Assembly: GCA_020444775.1 (NCBI GenBank)
Contig: JAGRHX010000156.1
Span: 1 to 9,673, forward strand
Direction of reading: 5' to 3'
Length of the DNA: 9,673 nt
Source of the DNA: Gammaproteobacteria bacterium
Lineage (GTDB): Bacteria > Pseudomonadota > Gammaproteobacteria > HK1
Part shown: positions 1-5,945 of the stretch, in pieces
Numbering within the stretch: the first letter of the stretch is position 1
Layout: each line of letters begins with the position of its first letter
Notes under the pieces: model-generated
What the model saw: the letters and a program-made list of their open reading frames with translations, nothing else
Database searches by the model: none
Told to the model about the DNA's origin: nothing
Translations under genes and position numbers: made by a program

Positions 1-723
1 GCGGTGGCCGAGGCGCTGGCGGCCGAAGGCTGCAACGTGCACCTGGTCGCGCGTAGCAAGGACGCCCTGGAAGCCGGCGCGCAACGCATCCGTGATCGTT
101 ATCAGGTCTCGGTCGGCGTGCATGCCCTGGATCTGAGCGATAGCACGAACATCAAGACCCTGCTGGACACGGCTGGCCTGCCGGACATCCTGGTCAACAA
201 CGCCGGCGCGATTCCAGGCGGTAATCTGGAGAAGATCGTCGAGGACACCTGGCGCGAGGCCTGGGATCTCAAGGTCTTCGGTTACATCAACCTGTGCCGG
301 GCCTGCTATGGCGCGATGCGCGACCGTGGTCACGGCGTGATCATCAACGTCACTGGTCTGGCCGCCGAGCGGTTCGACTTCAATTACATCGCCGGCACCA
401 CGGGCAACGCGGGTCTGAATGCCTTTACCCGCGCGCTCGGCAGCTTCAGCCTCGAGGACAACATCCGGGTCATGGCGGTCTGTCCGGGCGCGGTGTTGAC
501 CGAGCGTCTGGAGACCTTGATGAAGACCCGCGCGGAGGCCGAGCTCGGCGATGCTTCGCGCTGGCAGGAGCTGCTCGCCAATCTGCCCACCGGCCGCGCC
601 GCGACCGTCGAGGAGGTGGCCAACGTGGTGCTGTTCCTGGCCTCGGACAAGGCTAGCTGGATGACCGGCACGGTGGTCACGGTCGACGGCGGGCACGGCG
701 CCCGTGGCGGCAGCTTTCGCTGA
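1..723 (+). CDS. SDR-family oxidoreductase with atypical active site, 5' end outside window
   Basis: The frame is open from base 1 to TGA at 721-723, giving 240 visible residues. About 20 N-terminal residues, including the glycine-rich cofactor loop, lie upstream of the window. Seen: the Rossmann-fold NNAG motif at visible residues 66-69, a VCPGAVLTERL segment at 160-170 (the usual PG motif after beta-6), and the C-terminal GTVVTVDGG strand typical of SDRs at 223-231. The catalytic region is odd. Tyr129 is present, but the YxxxK lysine is Thr133 (YIAGT), the usual NxSS serine motif reads NVTG (116-119), and the usual catalytic Asn position is Lys91 (DLKVFG). From memory, a subfamily of SDRs shares this YIAG-type pattern, so it may be a lineage trait and not decay. 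The family normally carries out NAD(P)-dependent alcohol/ketone redox in the cytoplasm. Here that reaction is uncertain. The membrane-protein gene begins 5 bp downstream, so the two are probably co-transcribed. SDR fold is sure, substrate unknown. Confidence 0.93.
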   Translation, partial: AVAEALAAEGCNVHLVARSKDALEAGAQRIRDRYQVSVGVHALDLSDSTNIKTLLDTAGLPDILVNNAGAIPGGNLEKIVEDTWREAWDLKVFGYINLCRACYGAMRDRGHGVIINVTGLAAERFDFNYIAGTTGNAGLNAFTRALGSFSLEDNIRVMAVCPGAVLTERLETLMKTRAEAELGDASRWQELLANLPTGRAATVEEVANVVLFLASDKASWMTGTVVTVDGGHGARGGSFR

Positions 724-728
724 GCACC

Positions 729-1619
729 ATGCCCACCCCCGGCGCGCAGCACCCGGCCGGGGCGCTGCGCTGGGTCCTGAGCATCCTGCTACTGGGCGTG
801 CTGGCGCTCGGCGGCAGCGGACTCTTGGATCACCAGGCCAGCAGCCCCGTGGATCGGGCTTTCCAGCGAGCTCTGGTGACCTTCGCGGTGGTACGCGGCA
901 TCAACGCGGTGGTCTCGGTGGTCCAGGGCACCGAGGTCGCGGTCGAGCCGGCGGGGGTCGGCGTGGTGCTGACCCCGGGCGAGGTCTTCGATCCCGTCAA
1001 CGATCTGATCGAGCGCTTCTCCTGGATCATGCTGGCCGCCAGCACCTCCCTGGGCGCGCAGAAGATCCTCCTCGAGATTGGCACCGGCCTCGCCGTGCAG
1101 CTCGCCGCGGCACTCGCGGTCGGGGTATTGCTGCTGAGCGTGTGGTGGCCCGGCTGGCCGACGGCACTGGGCTGCGGCCAGGGTCGCTCGGCGCGGCGCT
1201 GCCGCCGACTGGCGATGAATCTGGCGCTGCTCGCGCTGTTCATACGCTTCGCGGTGCCGGTGGTGGTGCTGCTCAACGACCTGGTCTATGCGGGCTTCTT
1301 GGAGGCACGCTACCAGGCTTCGCAGGTCGCGCTGGAGCAGACCCGCGACGAGGTCGAAGCACTACAGACCCCGGCACCGGAGATCCAACCGAGCAACGAT
1401 GGTGAGGGACTGCTGGACAGACTCGGGCGCTGGTACGACCGCACCACCCAGAGCCTGGACGTGCAGGCGCGTATCGACCTCTACAAGGACCGTCTGGCCC
1501 GCGCCAGCGAGCACATCATCCATCTGATCGTGGTCTTCATGCTGCAGACGGTGGTGTTCCCGCTGCTGTTCATGTGGGTCGGCTGGCGGCTGCTACGCGC
1601 CCTTATTGCAGCGCTGTGA
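729..1619 (+). CDS. Conserved-looking multi-pass membrane protein of unknown function
   Basis: 296 aa from ATG 729 to TGA 1617-1619. Third positions are strongly G/C, as in the neighbouring genes. I do not recognise a named family. Clear hydrophobic segments lie at about residues 14-33, 118-140, 161-183 and 263-288, with a weaker one at about 48-66. Between the first and second clear segments is a polar, probably extracytoplasmic stretch with a GVGVVLTPGEVFDP loop followed by an amphipathic ERFSWIMLAASTSLG region. Residues 195-215 (QASQVALEQTRDEVEALQ) look like a short coiled coil and lead into a Pro/Asp-rich linker and a charged helix (228-262) before the last membrane helix. There is no cleavable signal, since the first helix keeps its hydrophobic run without an AXA-type site. 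The start lies 5 bp after the SDR stop with only a weak ribosome site, which suggests translational coupling. No enzymatic or transport motif is visible, so role and partner are unknown. Confidence 0.85.
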   Translation: MPTPGAQHPAGALRWVLSILLLGVLALGGSGLLDHQASSPVDRAFQRALVTFAVVRGINAVVSVVQGTEVAVEPAGVGVVLTPGEVFDPVNDLIERFSWIMLAASTSLGAQKILLEIGTGLAVQLAAALAVGVLLLSVWWPGWPTALGCGQGRSARRCRRLAMNLALLALFIRFAVPVVVLLNDLVYAGFLEARYQASQVALEQTRDEVEALQTPAPEIQPSNDGEGLLDRLGRWYDRTTQSLDVQARIDLYKDRLARASEHIIHLIVVFMLQTVVFPLLFMWVGWRLLRALIAAL

Positions 1620-1653
1620 GCGCCGTCGACCACGGACCATCGCGCCCTACGTC

Positions 1654-1673
1654 CGGTTAAACTGAGTCAACCG
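1654..1673. promoter_or_regulatory. Small dyad upstream of the aldolase gene, candidate operator
   Basis: CGGTT at 1654-1658 is mirrored by AACCG at 1669-1673 with a 10-nt centre, in the 122-bp gap between the membrane-protein stop and the aldolase ATG. The position and the AT-richer centre would suit a repressor or LysR-type site. The arms are only 5 bp, so chance is possible. No confident -35/-10 pair was found. Confidence 0.2.
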
Positions 1674-1731
1674 CGTGGCGGCCGAGTCCGCGACCGCGAA
1701 ACATCGACCCGATCCGCTCAGGCACGACGCC

Positions 1732-1736
1732 AGAGG
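1732..1736 (+). promoter_or_regulatory. Ribosome binding site of the DHDPS-like aldolase
   Basis: AGAGG at 1732-1736 ends 5 nt before ATG 1742. This supports that start codon over any later in-frame one. Confidence 0.55.
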
Positions 1737-1741
1737 TTTGC

Positions 1742-2665
1742 ATGACTGACACCAATCGAATCCGCGGCGTACTCTCGCCCGTGGTCACGCCCTTCGACCG
1801 CGACCTGCGACCCGACGGCAAACGGCTGGCCGCGCACTGCCGCTGGCTGTTGAACAACGACGTCGGCCTGGCCGTGTTCGGCACCAACTCCGAGGCCAAC
1901 TCGTTGTCGGTGGACGAGAAGCTGGAGCTGCTGGACGCGCTCGCCGAGGCCGGCCTGCCGGCGAATCGGATGATGCCCGGCACCGGCTGCTGCGCCATCA
2001 GCGACTCGGTGCGGCTCACCAGTCGGGCAGTGCAGATGGGCTGCGCCGGCGTCCTCATGCTGCCACCGTTCTACTACAAGGGTGTCTCCGACGAGGGTCT
2101 GTACAGGAATTACGCCGAGATCATCGAGCGGGTCGGCGACGCGCGTCTGCGTATCTATCTGTATCACATCCCGCCGGTGGCACAGGTGCCCATCACCTTC
2201 AATCTGATCGAACGTCTGTTGAAGGCCTATCCGGACACCATTGCCGGCGTCAAGGACAGCTCCGGGGACTGGGAGAACACCAAGGGCATGCTCGAGCGCT
2301 TCCAGCCGCGGGGCTTCGACGTGTTCGCAGGCTCCGAGACCTTCCTGCTCGCTACCCTGCGCGGTGGCGGCGCCGGCTGCATCAGCGCGACCGCCAACGT
2401 CAACCCGGGTCCGATCGCGAAGCTGGCGGCGAGCTGGCGGAACGCCGATGCCGATGCGCAACAGGCCGGCCTCGACCGGATCCGCGAGATCTTCCAGGGC
2501 TACGTCATGATCCCGGCGCTGAAGGCGGCCATCGCCCACCACGGCGACGATGCGCAATGGGCGACGCTACGTCCGCCGCTGGTCGAGCTGAGCACGGACC
2601 AGCGCAAGGCGCTGGTCGAGGCGCTGGACGCCGCGGGCTTCCAGATGCCCGGACTGCGGGGTTGA
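1742..2665 (+). CDS. DHDPS/N-acetylneuraminate lyase-family class I aldolase, substrate unknown
   Basis: 307 aa, a normal length for this (beta/alpha)8-barrel family, whose members make or break C-C bonds to pyruvate through a lysine Schiff base. Seen: a family N-terminus (GVLSPVVTPFD, residues 9-19), Tyr141 in YHIPP, Schiff-base Lys171 in AGVKDSSGD, and a GSETF motif at 197-201. Known: true DapA has GTTGE and an Arg just after the YNVP tyrosine that holds the aspartate-semialdehyde carboxylate. Here the first motif reads GTNSE (47-51) and the Tyr is followed by PPVAQVP with no Arg. A lysine-pathway DapA is therefore unlikely. A catabolic aldolase or dehydratase for a keto or sugar acid is more probable. 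It faces the tctCBA transporter and lies across it from a second aldolase (5946-6761), which supports a catabolic role. The start is chosen from the AGAGG site 5 nt upstream and the family N-terminus. Confidence 0.93.
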   Translation: MTDTNRIRGVLSPVVTPFDRDLRPDGKRLAAHCRWLLNNDVGLAVFGTNSEANSLSVDEKLELLDALAEAGLPANRMMPGTGCCAISDSVRLTSRAVQMGCAGVLMLPPFYYKGVSDEGLYRNYAEIIERVGDARLRIYLYHIPPVAQVPITFNLIERLLKAYPDTIAGVKDSSGDWENTKGMLERFQPRGFDVFAGSETFLLATLRGGGAGCISATANVNPGPIAKLAASWRNADADAQQAGLDRIREIFQGYVMIPALKAAIAHHGDDAQWATLRPPLVELSTDQRKALVEALDAAGFQMPGLRG

Positions 2666-2672
2666 GTCGACG

Positions 2673-2715
2673 GCCACGCGCGTGCATGGGTTCCAGCCCC
2701 GTCAGCGCGCGTGGC
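2673..2715. terminator. Perfect 10-bp inverted repeat between convergent genes, probable bidirectional terminator
   Basis: GCCACGCGCG at 2673-2682 is exactly complementary to CGCGCGTGGC at 2706-2715, with a 23-nt loop that itself contains GGG (2688-2690) facing CCCC. It lies in the 60-bp gap between the aldolase stop (2665) and the tctA stop (2726), where both transcripts would end. There is no T-run on either side, so it is not a textbook Rho-independent terminator. It could also act as a 3'-end stabiliser or help block read-through into antisense RNA. Confidence 0.5.
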
Positions 2716-2725
2716 GCGTTGCGTC

Positions 2726-4237
2726 TCAGTCGATCTCCAAGGCGCCCTTCAGCCGCCGGTTGCGCAGTCTGCGCCGCAACAACGGTGCGCCGATCAAGAG
2801 CACGATCAGCGCGATGATGACCAGGGACACCGGTCGGGTGAAGAAGATGCTCGGGTCGTTGCGTGAGATGACCAGGGAGATCATCAGGTTCTTCTCCAGC
2901 AACGGTCCCAGGATCAGAGCGAGCGAGGCCGGTGCGAGCGGCACGCCCAGCCGCTCCATGACGTAGCCGAGTATGCCCATGGTGAACAGCACACCGACAT
3001 CGAAGGTGCTGTTGTTGATCGAGTACACCCCGGCAACCGTCAGCGACAGGATGAGCGGTGCGAGCAGATAGCCGGGAATCAACAGCACCCGGGCGAACAG
3101 GCGGGTCGCCAGCAGTCCTCCCAGGGGGATGATCAGGGCAGCGGTGACCAGCATCTGGAACATCAAGCCGTAGACCACCACCGGCTGCTCGCGCAGCAGC
3201 TGCGGCCCGGGCTGCATGCCGTGGATCATCAACGCGCCCATGATGAGCGCCGCCACCGTGGAACCGGGAACACCGAGGGTGAGGGCCGGAATCAGGGCCG
3301 CGCCACAGTCCGCGTTGTTGGCGCATTCCGCCGCGGCCACGCCCTCGGGCTTGCCCTGACCGAAGGCCGTCGGGTCGGCGGCGCGCCGCTTGGTCTCGTT
3401 GTATGAGATGATCGCGGCGAGATTACCGCCGGCGCCGGGCAGGATTCCGACCAGCACGCCGATCGCCGAGCCCGACAGCCAGACCTTCCAGAACTGCTTG
3501 ATGGCGGCAAACAGGCCGAGCGCGCGGTTGATGGCCGGTAGCTGGCGTACACCGGTCTCCCCCAGACTCTTCTCGGCCATCTCCAGGGTCGGTGGTATCG
3601 CGAACAAACCAATGAGCACCACCGCGATATCGAGTCCGCCGACCAGCTCCACCGCGCCGAAGGCGTAGCGCTCCTGACCGGTCACCAGGTCCGTGCCTAC
3701 GCACGCCAGGAACAGGCCGATCCCGGCGCTCACCAGCCCCTTGATCGCATCGTCTCCCAACAGCAGGGCGAGCGACAGGATACCGAGCAGCGCCACCCAG
3801 AACATCTCCGGTGGGCCAAAGGACAGCGCGATACGAGAGAGCGGTGGCCCGATGAGGATCAGTGCCAGGGCGCCCATCATGCCGCCCAGCGAGGAGGAGT
3901 AGCAGGATATCTCCAACGCCCGCCCCGCCTGCCCCTGCTGACTCATGGGATAGCCATCGAAGGTGGTGGCAATGGCCGCCGGGGTTCCGGGAATACGCAG
4001 CAGTATCGCCGGGATGGCGCCGCCGTAGATGGCACCGCTATAGATGCCGGCGATCATGCCGAGGCCGGTGACCGGTTCCAGGGTGAAGGTCAGCGGCAGC
4101 AACATGGCAATTGCCATGGTGGCGCTCACGCCCGGCATGGCGCCAATCGCAACGCCGCCGAGCACGCCCAAGACCATGGCGATGATGCTCGAGAGACTGA
4201 AGACGTGAGCGAAAATCTGCGGCAGGTGTTCGAGCAT
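2726..4237 (-). CDS. tctA: Tripartite tricarboxylate transporter large permease, TctA family
   Basis: 503 aa, the normal length for TctA. It is the 12-helix-class inner-membrane subunit that moves the carboxylate across using an ion gradient. Both family signatures are visible. The first is GAMPGVSATMAIAMLLPLTF at residues 32-51, followed by a YGGAIPAILLRIPGTPAA segment (71-88) and FDGYPM (93-98). The internally repeated second signature is GVLVGILPGAGGNLAAIISY (260-279), followed by EGVAAAECANNAD (298-310) and LGVPGSTVAALIMGAL (321-336). A C-terminal SRNDPSIFFTRP (458-469) precedes the last helix and a basic tail. The ATG at 4237 is the only plausible start, since a stop lies six codons upstream; its ribosome site is weak. 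It is last in the tctC-tctB-tctA operon, 62 bp after tctB. No frameshift or missing segment is seen. The substrate cannot be deduced, because TctC-type receptors set specificity. Confidence 0.97.
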   Translation of the reverse strand: MLEHLPQIFAHVFSLSSIIAMVLGVLGGVAIGAMPGVSATMAIAMLLPLTFTLEPVTGLGMIAGIYSGAIYGGAIPAILLRIPGTPAAIATTFDGYPMSQQGQAGRALEISCYSSSLGGMMGALALILIGPPLSRIALSFGPPEMFWVALLGILSLALLLGDDAIKGLVSAGIGLFLACVGTDLVTGQERYAFGAVELVGGLDIAVVLIGLFAIPPTLEMAEKSLGETGVRQLPAINRALGLFAAIKQFWKVWLSGSAIGVLVGILPGAGGNLAAIISYNETKRRAADPTAFGQGKPEGVAAAECANNADCGAALIPALTLGVPGSTVAALIMGALMIHGMQPGPQLLREQPVVVYGLMFQMLVTAALIIPLGGLLATRLFARVLLIPGYLLAPLILSLTVAGVYSINNSTFDVGVLFTMGILGYVMERLGVPLAPASLALILGPLLEKNLMISLVISRNDPSIFFTRPVSLVIIALIVLLIGAPLLRRRLRNRRLKGALEID

Positions 4238-4299
4238 CGCGTTGACCGTGATTCAATGCCTGGGCAGGAGCGAGCCGGTGCCCGATGTAGCGCGGGCGC

Positions 4300-4743
4300 C
4301 TAGAACGGTAACGGCCGGTAGAAGCCGTACACCAGCCCCAGATAGATAGCGAGCGGGAACAGTATCGCCACGATGCCTATGGACAGCCAACGCCGCCCGC
4401 CCAGCGCAAGGGCGGTGGCAGCGATGTAGGCGATGGACGGCAGCACGTATCCCACCTGGACCACCAGCACCCCGTAGACCACGGTACCTGCCAGCAGTAC
4501 GTAGCCGGCTCGGCTGCCGAGCGCGCCGTTGCCCTCTTCACCCGCCTGCGTGGCGCCCGCGGAGCGCCAGCGATGTACGGAGCGCAGCAGCCACAAGAGG
4601 CTCACTATCGCGGTGAAGGCCAACACCGCGTAGGGATAGTAGCGGGCGGCCGCTTGCTCGAACTGGCCGGTCAGATACCAGGCCCAGGCGATGCCCAGCA
4701 GCAGCACAGCCGAGCCAATGCAGTTTGCAGCGGCCTGATGCAT
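4300..4743 (-). CDS. tctB: Tripartite tricarboxylate transporter small membrane subunit, TctB family
   Basis: 147 aa from ATG at 4743. The frame is open further upstream, but a longer version (to 4902) would overlap tctC by 86 bp and add a polar, Arg/Pro-rich head unlike TctB, so MHQAAANCIG is taken as the N-terminus. A GGAG lies 11 nt upstream of this ATG. Known: TctB is a poorly conserved, roughly 150-aa membrane protein with about four helices that pairs with TctA. Seen: hydrophobic segments at about residues 8-24, 36-53, 79-112 (a long run probably broken at GY/LP around 98-102) and 119-141, with a charged cytoplasmic-type loop RSVHRWRSAG near 54-63 and a GYVLPSIAYI segment (98-107) of the kind common in this family. 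Assignment rests on size, topology and its place between tctC and tctA. Confidence 0.92.
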   Translation of the reverse strand: MHQAAANCIGSAVLLLGIAWAWYLTGQFEQAAARYYPYAVLAFTAIVSLLWLLRSVHRWRSAGATQAGEEGNGALGSRAGYVLLAGTVVYGVLVVQVGYVLPSIAYIAATALALGGRRWLSIGIVAILFPLAIYLGLVYGFYRPLPF

Positions 4744-4770
4744 GACGGTGACGGCTCCGCGGCGAGACCG

Positions 4771-4803
4771 TGCGATGACCCACCCTACAGGCGCGCCATC
4801 GCA
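4771..4803. repeat. Hairpin with a GTAGGGTGGG-type core between tctC and tctB
   Basis: TGCGATG at 4771-4777 pairs exactly with CATCGCA at 4797-4803, with a 19-nt loop. It sits in the 73-nt space between the tctC stop and the tctB start. Read on the - strand the loop contains TGTAGGGTGGGTCATCGCA, which resembles a dispersed intergenic repeat core I recall from gammaproteobacterial genomes. That resemblance is from memory and unchecked. As RNA it could stabilise the tctC message or partly stop transcription, favouring binding protein over membrane subunits. Confidence 0.4.
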
Positions 4804-4816
4804 GGGCCTTTGTGCC

Positions 4817-5773
4817 TCACTTCCAGGGCGTTTCGGCCCAGATCCGGGCGATGGACGTGTTGTAGTCCTGTAGCATCTGCGCGTATTCCGCGGTGCCGGC
4901 AAAGCTCAGTGGCAGCCCCATCTCCTTGGCACGCTGGATCATCTCGGGGTCGTTGACCGCCTTCTCCACGGCGCTCGCGATCATCTCCACGGCCGCCTTC
5001 GGCATGCCCTTGGGACCGACCAGACCACGTGCCGAACCGCCCCGCACGTCATACCCAAGCTCCTTGTAGGTCGGCACGTCGGGCAGCAGCTGGGAGCGAG
5101 TCGGCCCCATGATGCCGAGCACGCGCATCTCCCCGGCATCGTGAAAGCGCGCCGAATCACCGAGCGCGGTGGCGAACAGCTCGGTGTGACCGCCGAGCAG
5201 CGCGTTGCGCGACTGCGCGCCACCGTCGAACGGCACGTGATTGAGCTTGATGCCGGCCGCGTTCTGGAAGGCGATCACATCCAGATGGGTGTTGGAGCCG
5301 GTGCCGGCAGACGACACGGTGATCTCGCCCGGACGCTTGCGCGCCTCGTCCACGACGTCCTGCAAGGTCTTGTACTTGCTGTTCGGCAGCGTCGCGATCG
5401 TCGCCACGTCGTAGACCATGTTGGCAATCGGCTCGAAGCTGTCCACCGTGTAGTGGGTCTTGCGCTCGTGCGGCTTCATCATGATGTTCGGCAGGTTCAT
5501 GAAGCCAATGGTGTAGCCATCGGGCGCGGCCGTGGCAATCGCGGTCGCTCCAATCTCACCACCCGCGCCGGGCTTGTTGACGACGACGAAGCGGGTGCCC
5601 TTCGGCATGTAGCGCTCTAGGAACGGCACGGCCATACGCGCGCCGACATCGGTACCACCACCGGGCGCGAAGGCAACGATGATGGTGATTGGCTTCTCCG
5701 GGTACTCGGCGTGCGCCTGAGCGGCGATGAACAGCGCGCACAGGGCGCCGAAGACTACGGACAACATCCTCAT
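4817..5773 (-). CDS. tctC: Tripartite tricarboxylate transporter substrate-binding protein, TctC/Bug family
   Basis: 318 aa, typical for Bug-type periplasmic receptors that capture a carboxylated ligand and hand it to TctAB. Residues 1-22 form a signal peptide: Arg2, a hydrophobic core at 4-18, then an AHA cleavage site before EYP. Mature-protein motifs seen: YPEKPITIIVAFAPGGGTD (24-42), VVNKPGAGGEIG (64-75), PDGYT (84-88), SSAGTGSNTHL (154-164, ligand-loop region), VPFDGGAQSRNALLGGHTEL (180-199) and LPDVPTYKELGYDV (230-243). There is no lipobox cysteine at the cleavage site, so it should be a soluble periplasmic protein. A second in-frame ATG is at codon 3. The longer start gives a better basic N-region and has AGGA about 10 nt upstream. 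It is first in the tctCBA operon, read from the divergent control region at 5774-5945. Family and role are firm; the ligand is unknown. Confidence 0.97.
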   Translation of the reverse strand: MRMLSVVFGALCALFIAAQAHAEYPEKPITIIVAFAPGGGTDVGARMAVPFLERYMPKGTRFVVVNKPGAGGEIGATAIATAAPDGYTIGFMNLPNIMMKPHERKTHYTVDSFEPIANMVYDVATIATLPNSKYKTLQDVVDEARKRPGEITVSSAGTGSNTHLDVIAFQNAAGIKLNHVPFDGGAQSRNALLGGHTELFATALGDSARFHDAGEMRVLGIMGPTRSQLLPDVPTYKELGYDVRGGSARGLVGPKGMPKAAVEMIASAVEKAVNDPEMIQRAKEMGLPLSFAGTAEYAQMLQDYNTSIARIWAETPWK

Positions 5774-5839
5774 GGGTCTCAGATCCTCACCGTGATGGTC
5801 ACTTGATATTCTTGTTCACGTGCCAGCTCCATGTGCCAG

Positions 5840-5851
5840 ATTGGTACACCT
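5840..5851. promoter_or_regulatory. Candidate GntR-type operator
   Basis: The sequence ATTGGTACACCT resembles the TTGGTATACCAA-type dyads bound by FadR/UxuR-class GntR regulators, which often control sugar-acid and organic-acid genes. One half, TTGGTA, is intact; the other (ACCTGC) is degenerate. It lies almost in the middle of the divergent region. Confidence 0.25.
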
Positions 5852-5860
5852 GCATGAGCC

Positions 5861-5865
5861 GGAGG
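5861..5865 (+). promoter_or_regulatory. Strong Shine-Dalgarno sequence before an alternative ATG at 5871
   Basis: GGAGG is followed after 5 nt by ATG 5871, in frame with the aldolase. It is the best ribosome site in the region and would add 25 residues to the annotated protein. See the aldolase entry for why the later ATG was kept. Confidence 0.4.
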
Positions 5866-5945
5866 CACGCATGGCAGTCGGTGCCAGTGCAACGAAGCAG
5901 TATCCACACAGCTCTCGCCTTCCGTCAACCAAGAGAACGCTACCC

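Larger units (their letters stand above)
5774..5945. promoter_or_regulatory. Divergent control region between tctC and the HpaI-like aldolase
   Basis: This 172-bp gap must carry promoters for both the - strand transporter operon and the + strand aldolase. It contains the short palindrome GTGA-TGG-TCAC at 5792-5802 in the tctC leader, an AT-rich patch (TTGATATTCTTG, 5803-5814), three copies of GTGCCAG (5820-5826, 5833-5839, 5881-5887; the first two are 13 bp apart) and a GntR-like site at 5840-5851. I could not pick a convincing -35/-10 pair for either direction. A shared regulator is inferred from the layout only; no regulator gene is in the window. Confidence 0.45.

Noticed and set aside
704..1405. 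233-aa + frame overlapping the membrane protein
   Set aside because: It is a low-complexity Arg/Gly/Ala shadow. The frame from ATG 729 has membrane helices and GC-rich third positions.
1718..2557. 279-aa open frame on the - strand opposite the DHDPS-like gene
   Set aside because: It is the antisense shadow of a GC-rich gene. It is rich in Arg, Gly and Ala and has no motif, while the + frame is a clear family member.
2505..3326. 273-aa - strand frame across the aldolase/tctA junction
   Set aside because: It runs through the tctA stop and the terminator in a different frame, and its composition is Arg/Pro/Ala shadow-like.
4744..4902. N-terminal extension of tctB to 4902 (200-aa version)
   Set aside because: It would overlap tctC by 86 bp and adds a polar Arg/Pro-rich head. 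The MHQAAANCIG start at 4743 fits TctB length and topology.
5800..5840. Sigma-54-like TGGCAC element on the - strand upstream of tctC
   Set aside because: TGGCAC is present, but the required -12 GC element at the right spacing is absent (CAAGA where TTGCA is expected).
5820..5945. ATG 5820 as start of the HpaI-like aldolase
   Set aside because: There is no ribosome site, it adds 42 residues outside the family fold, and it would place coding sequence over the control motifs.
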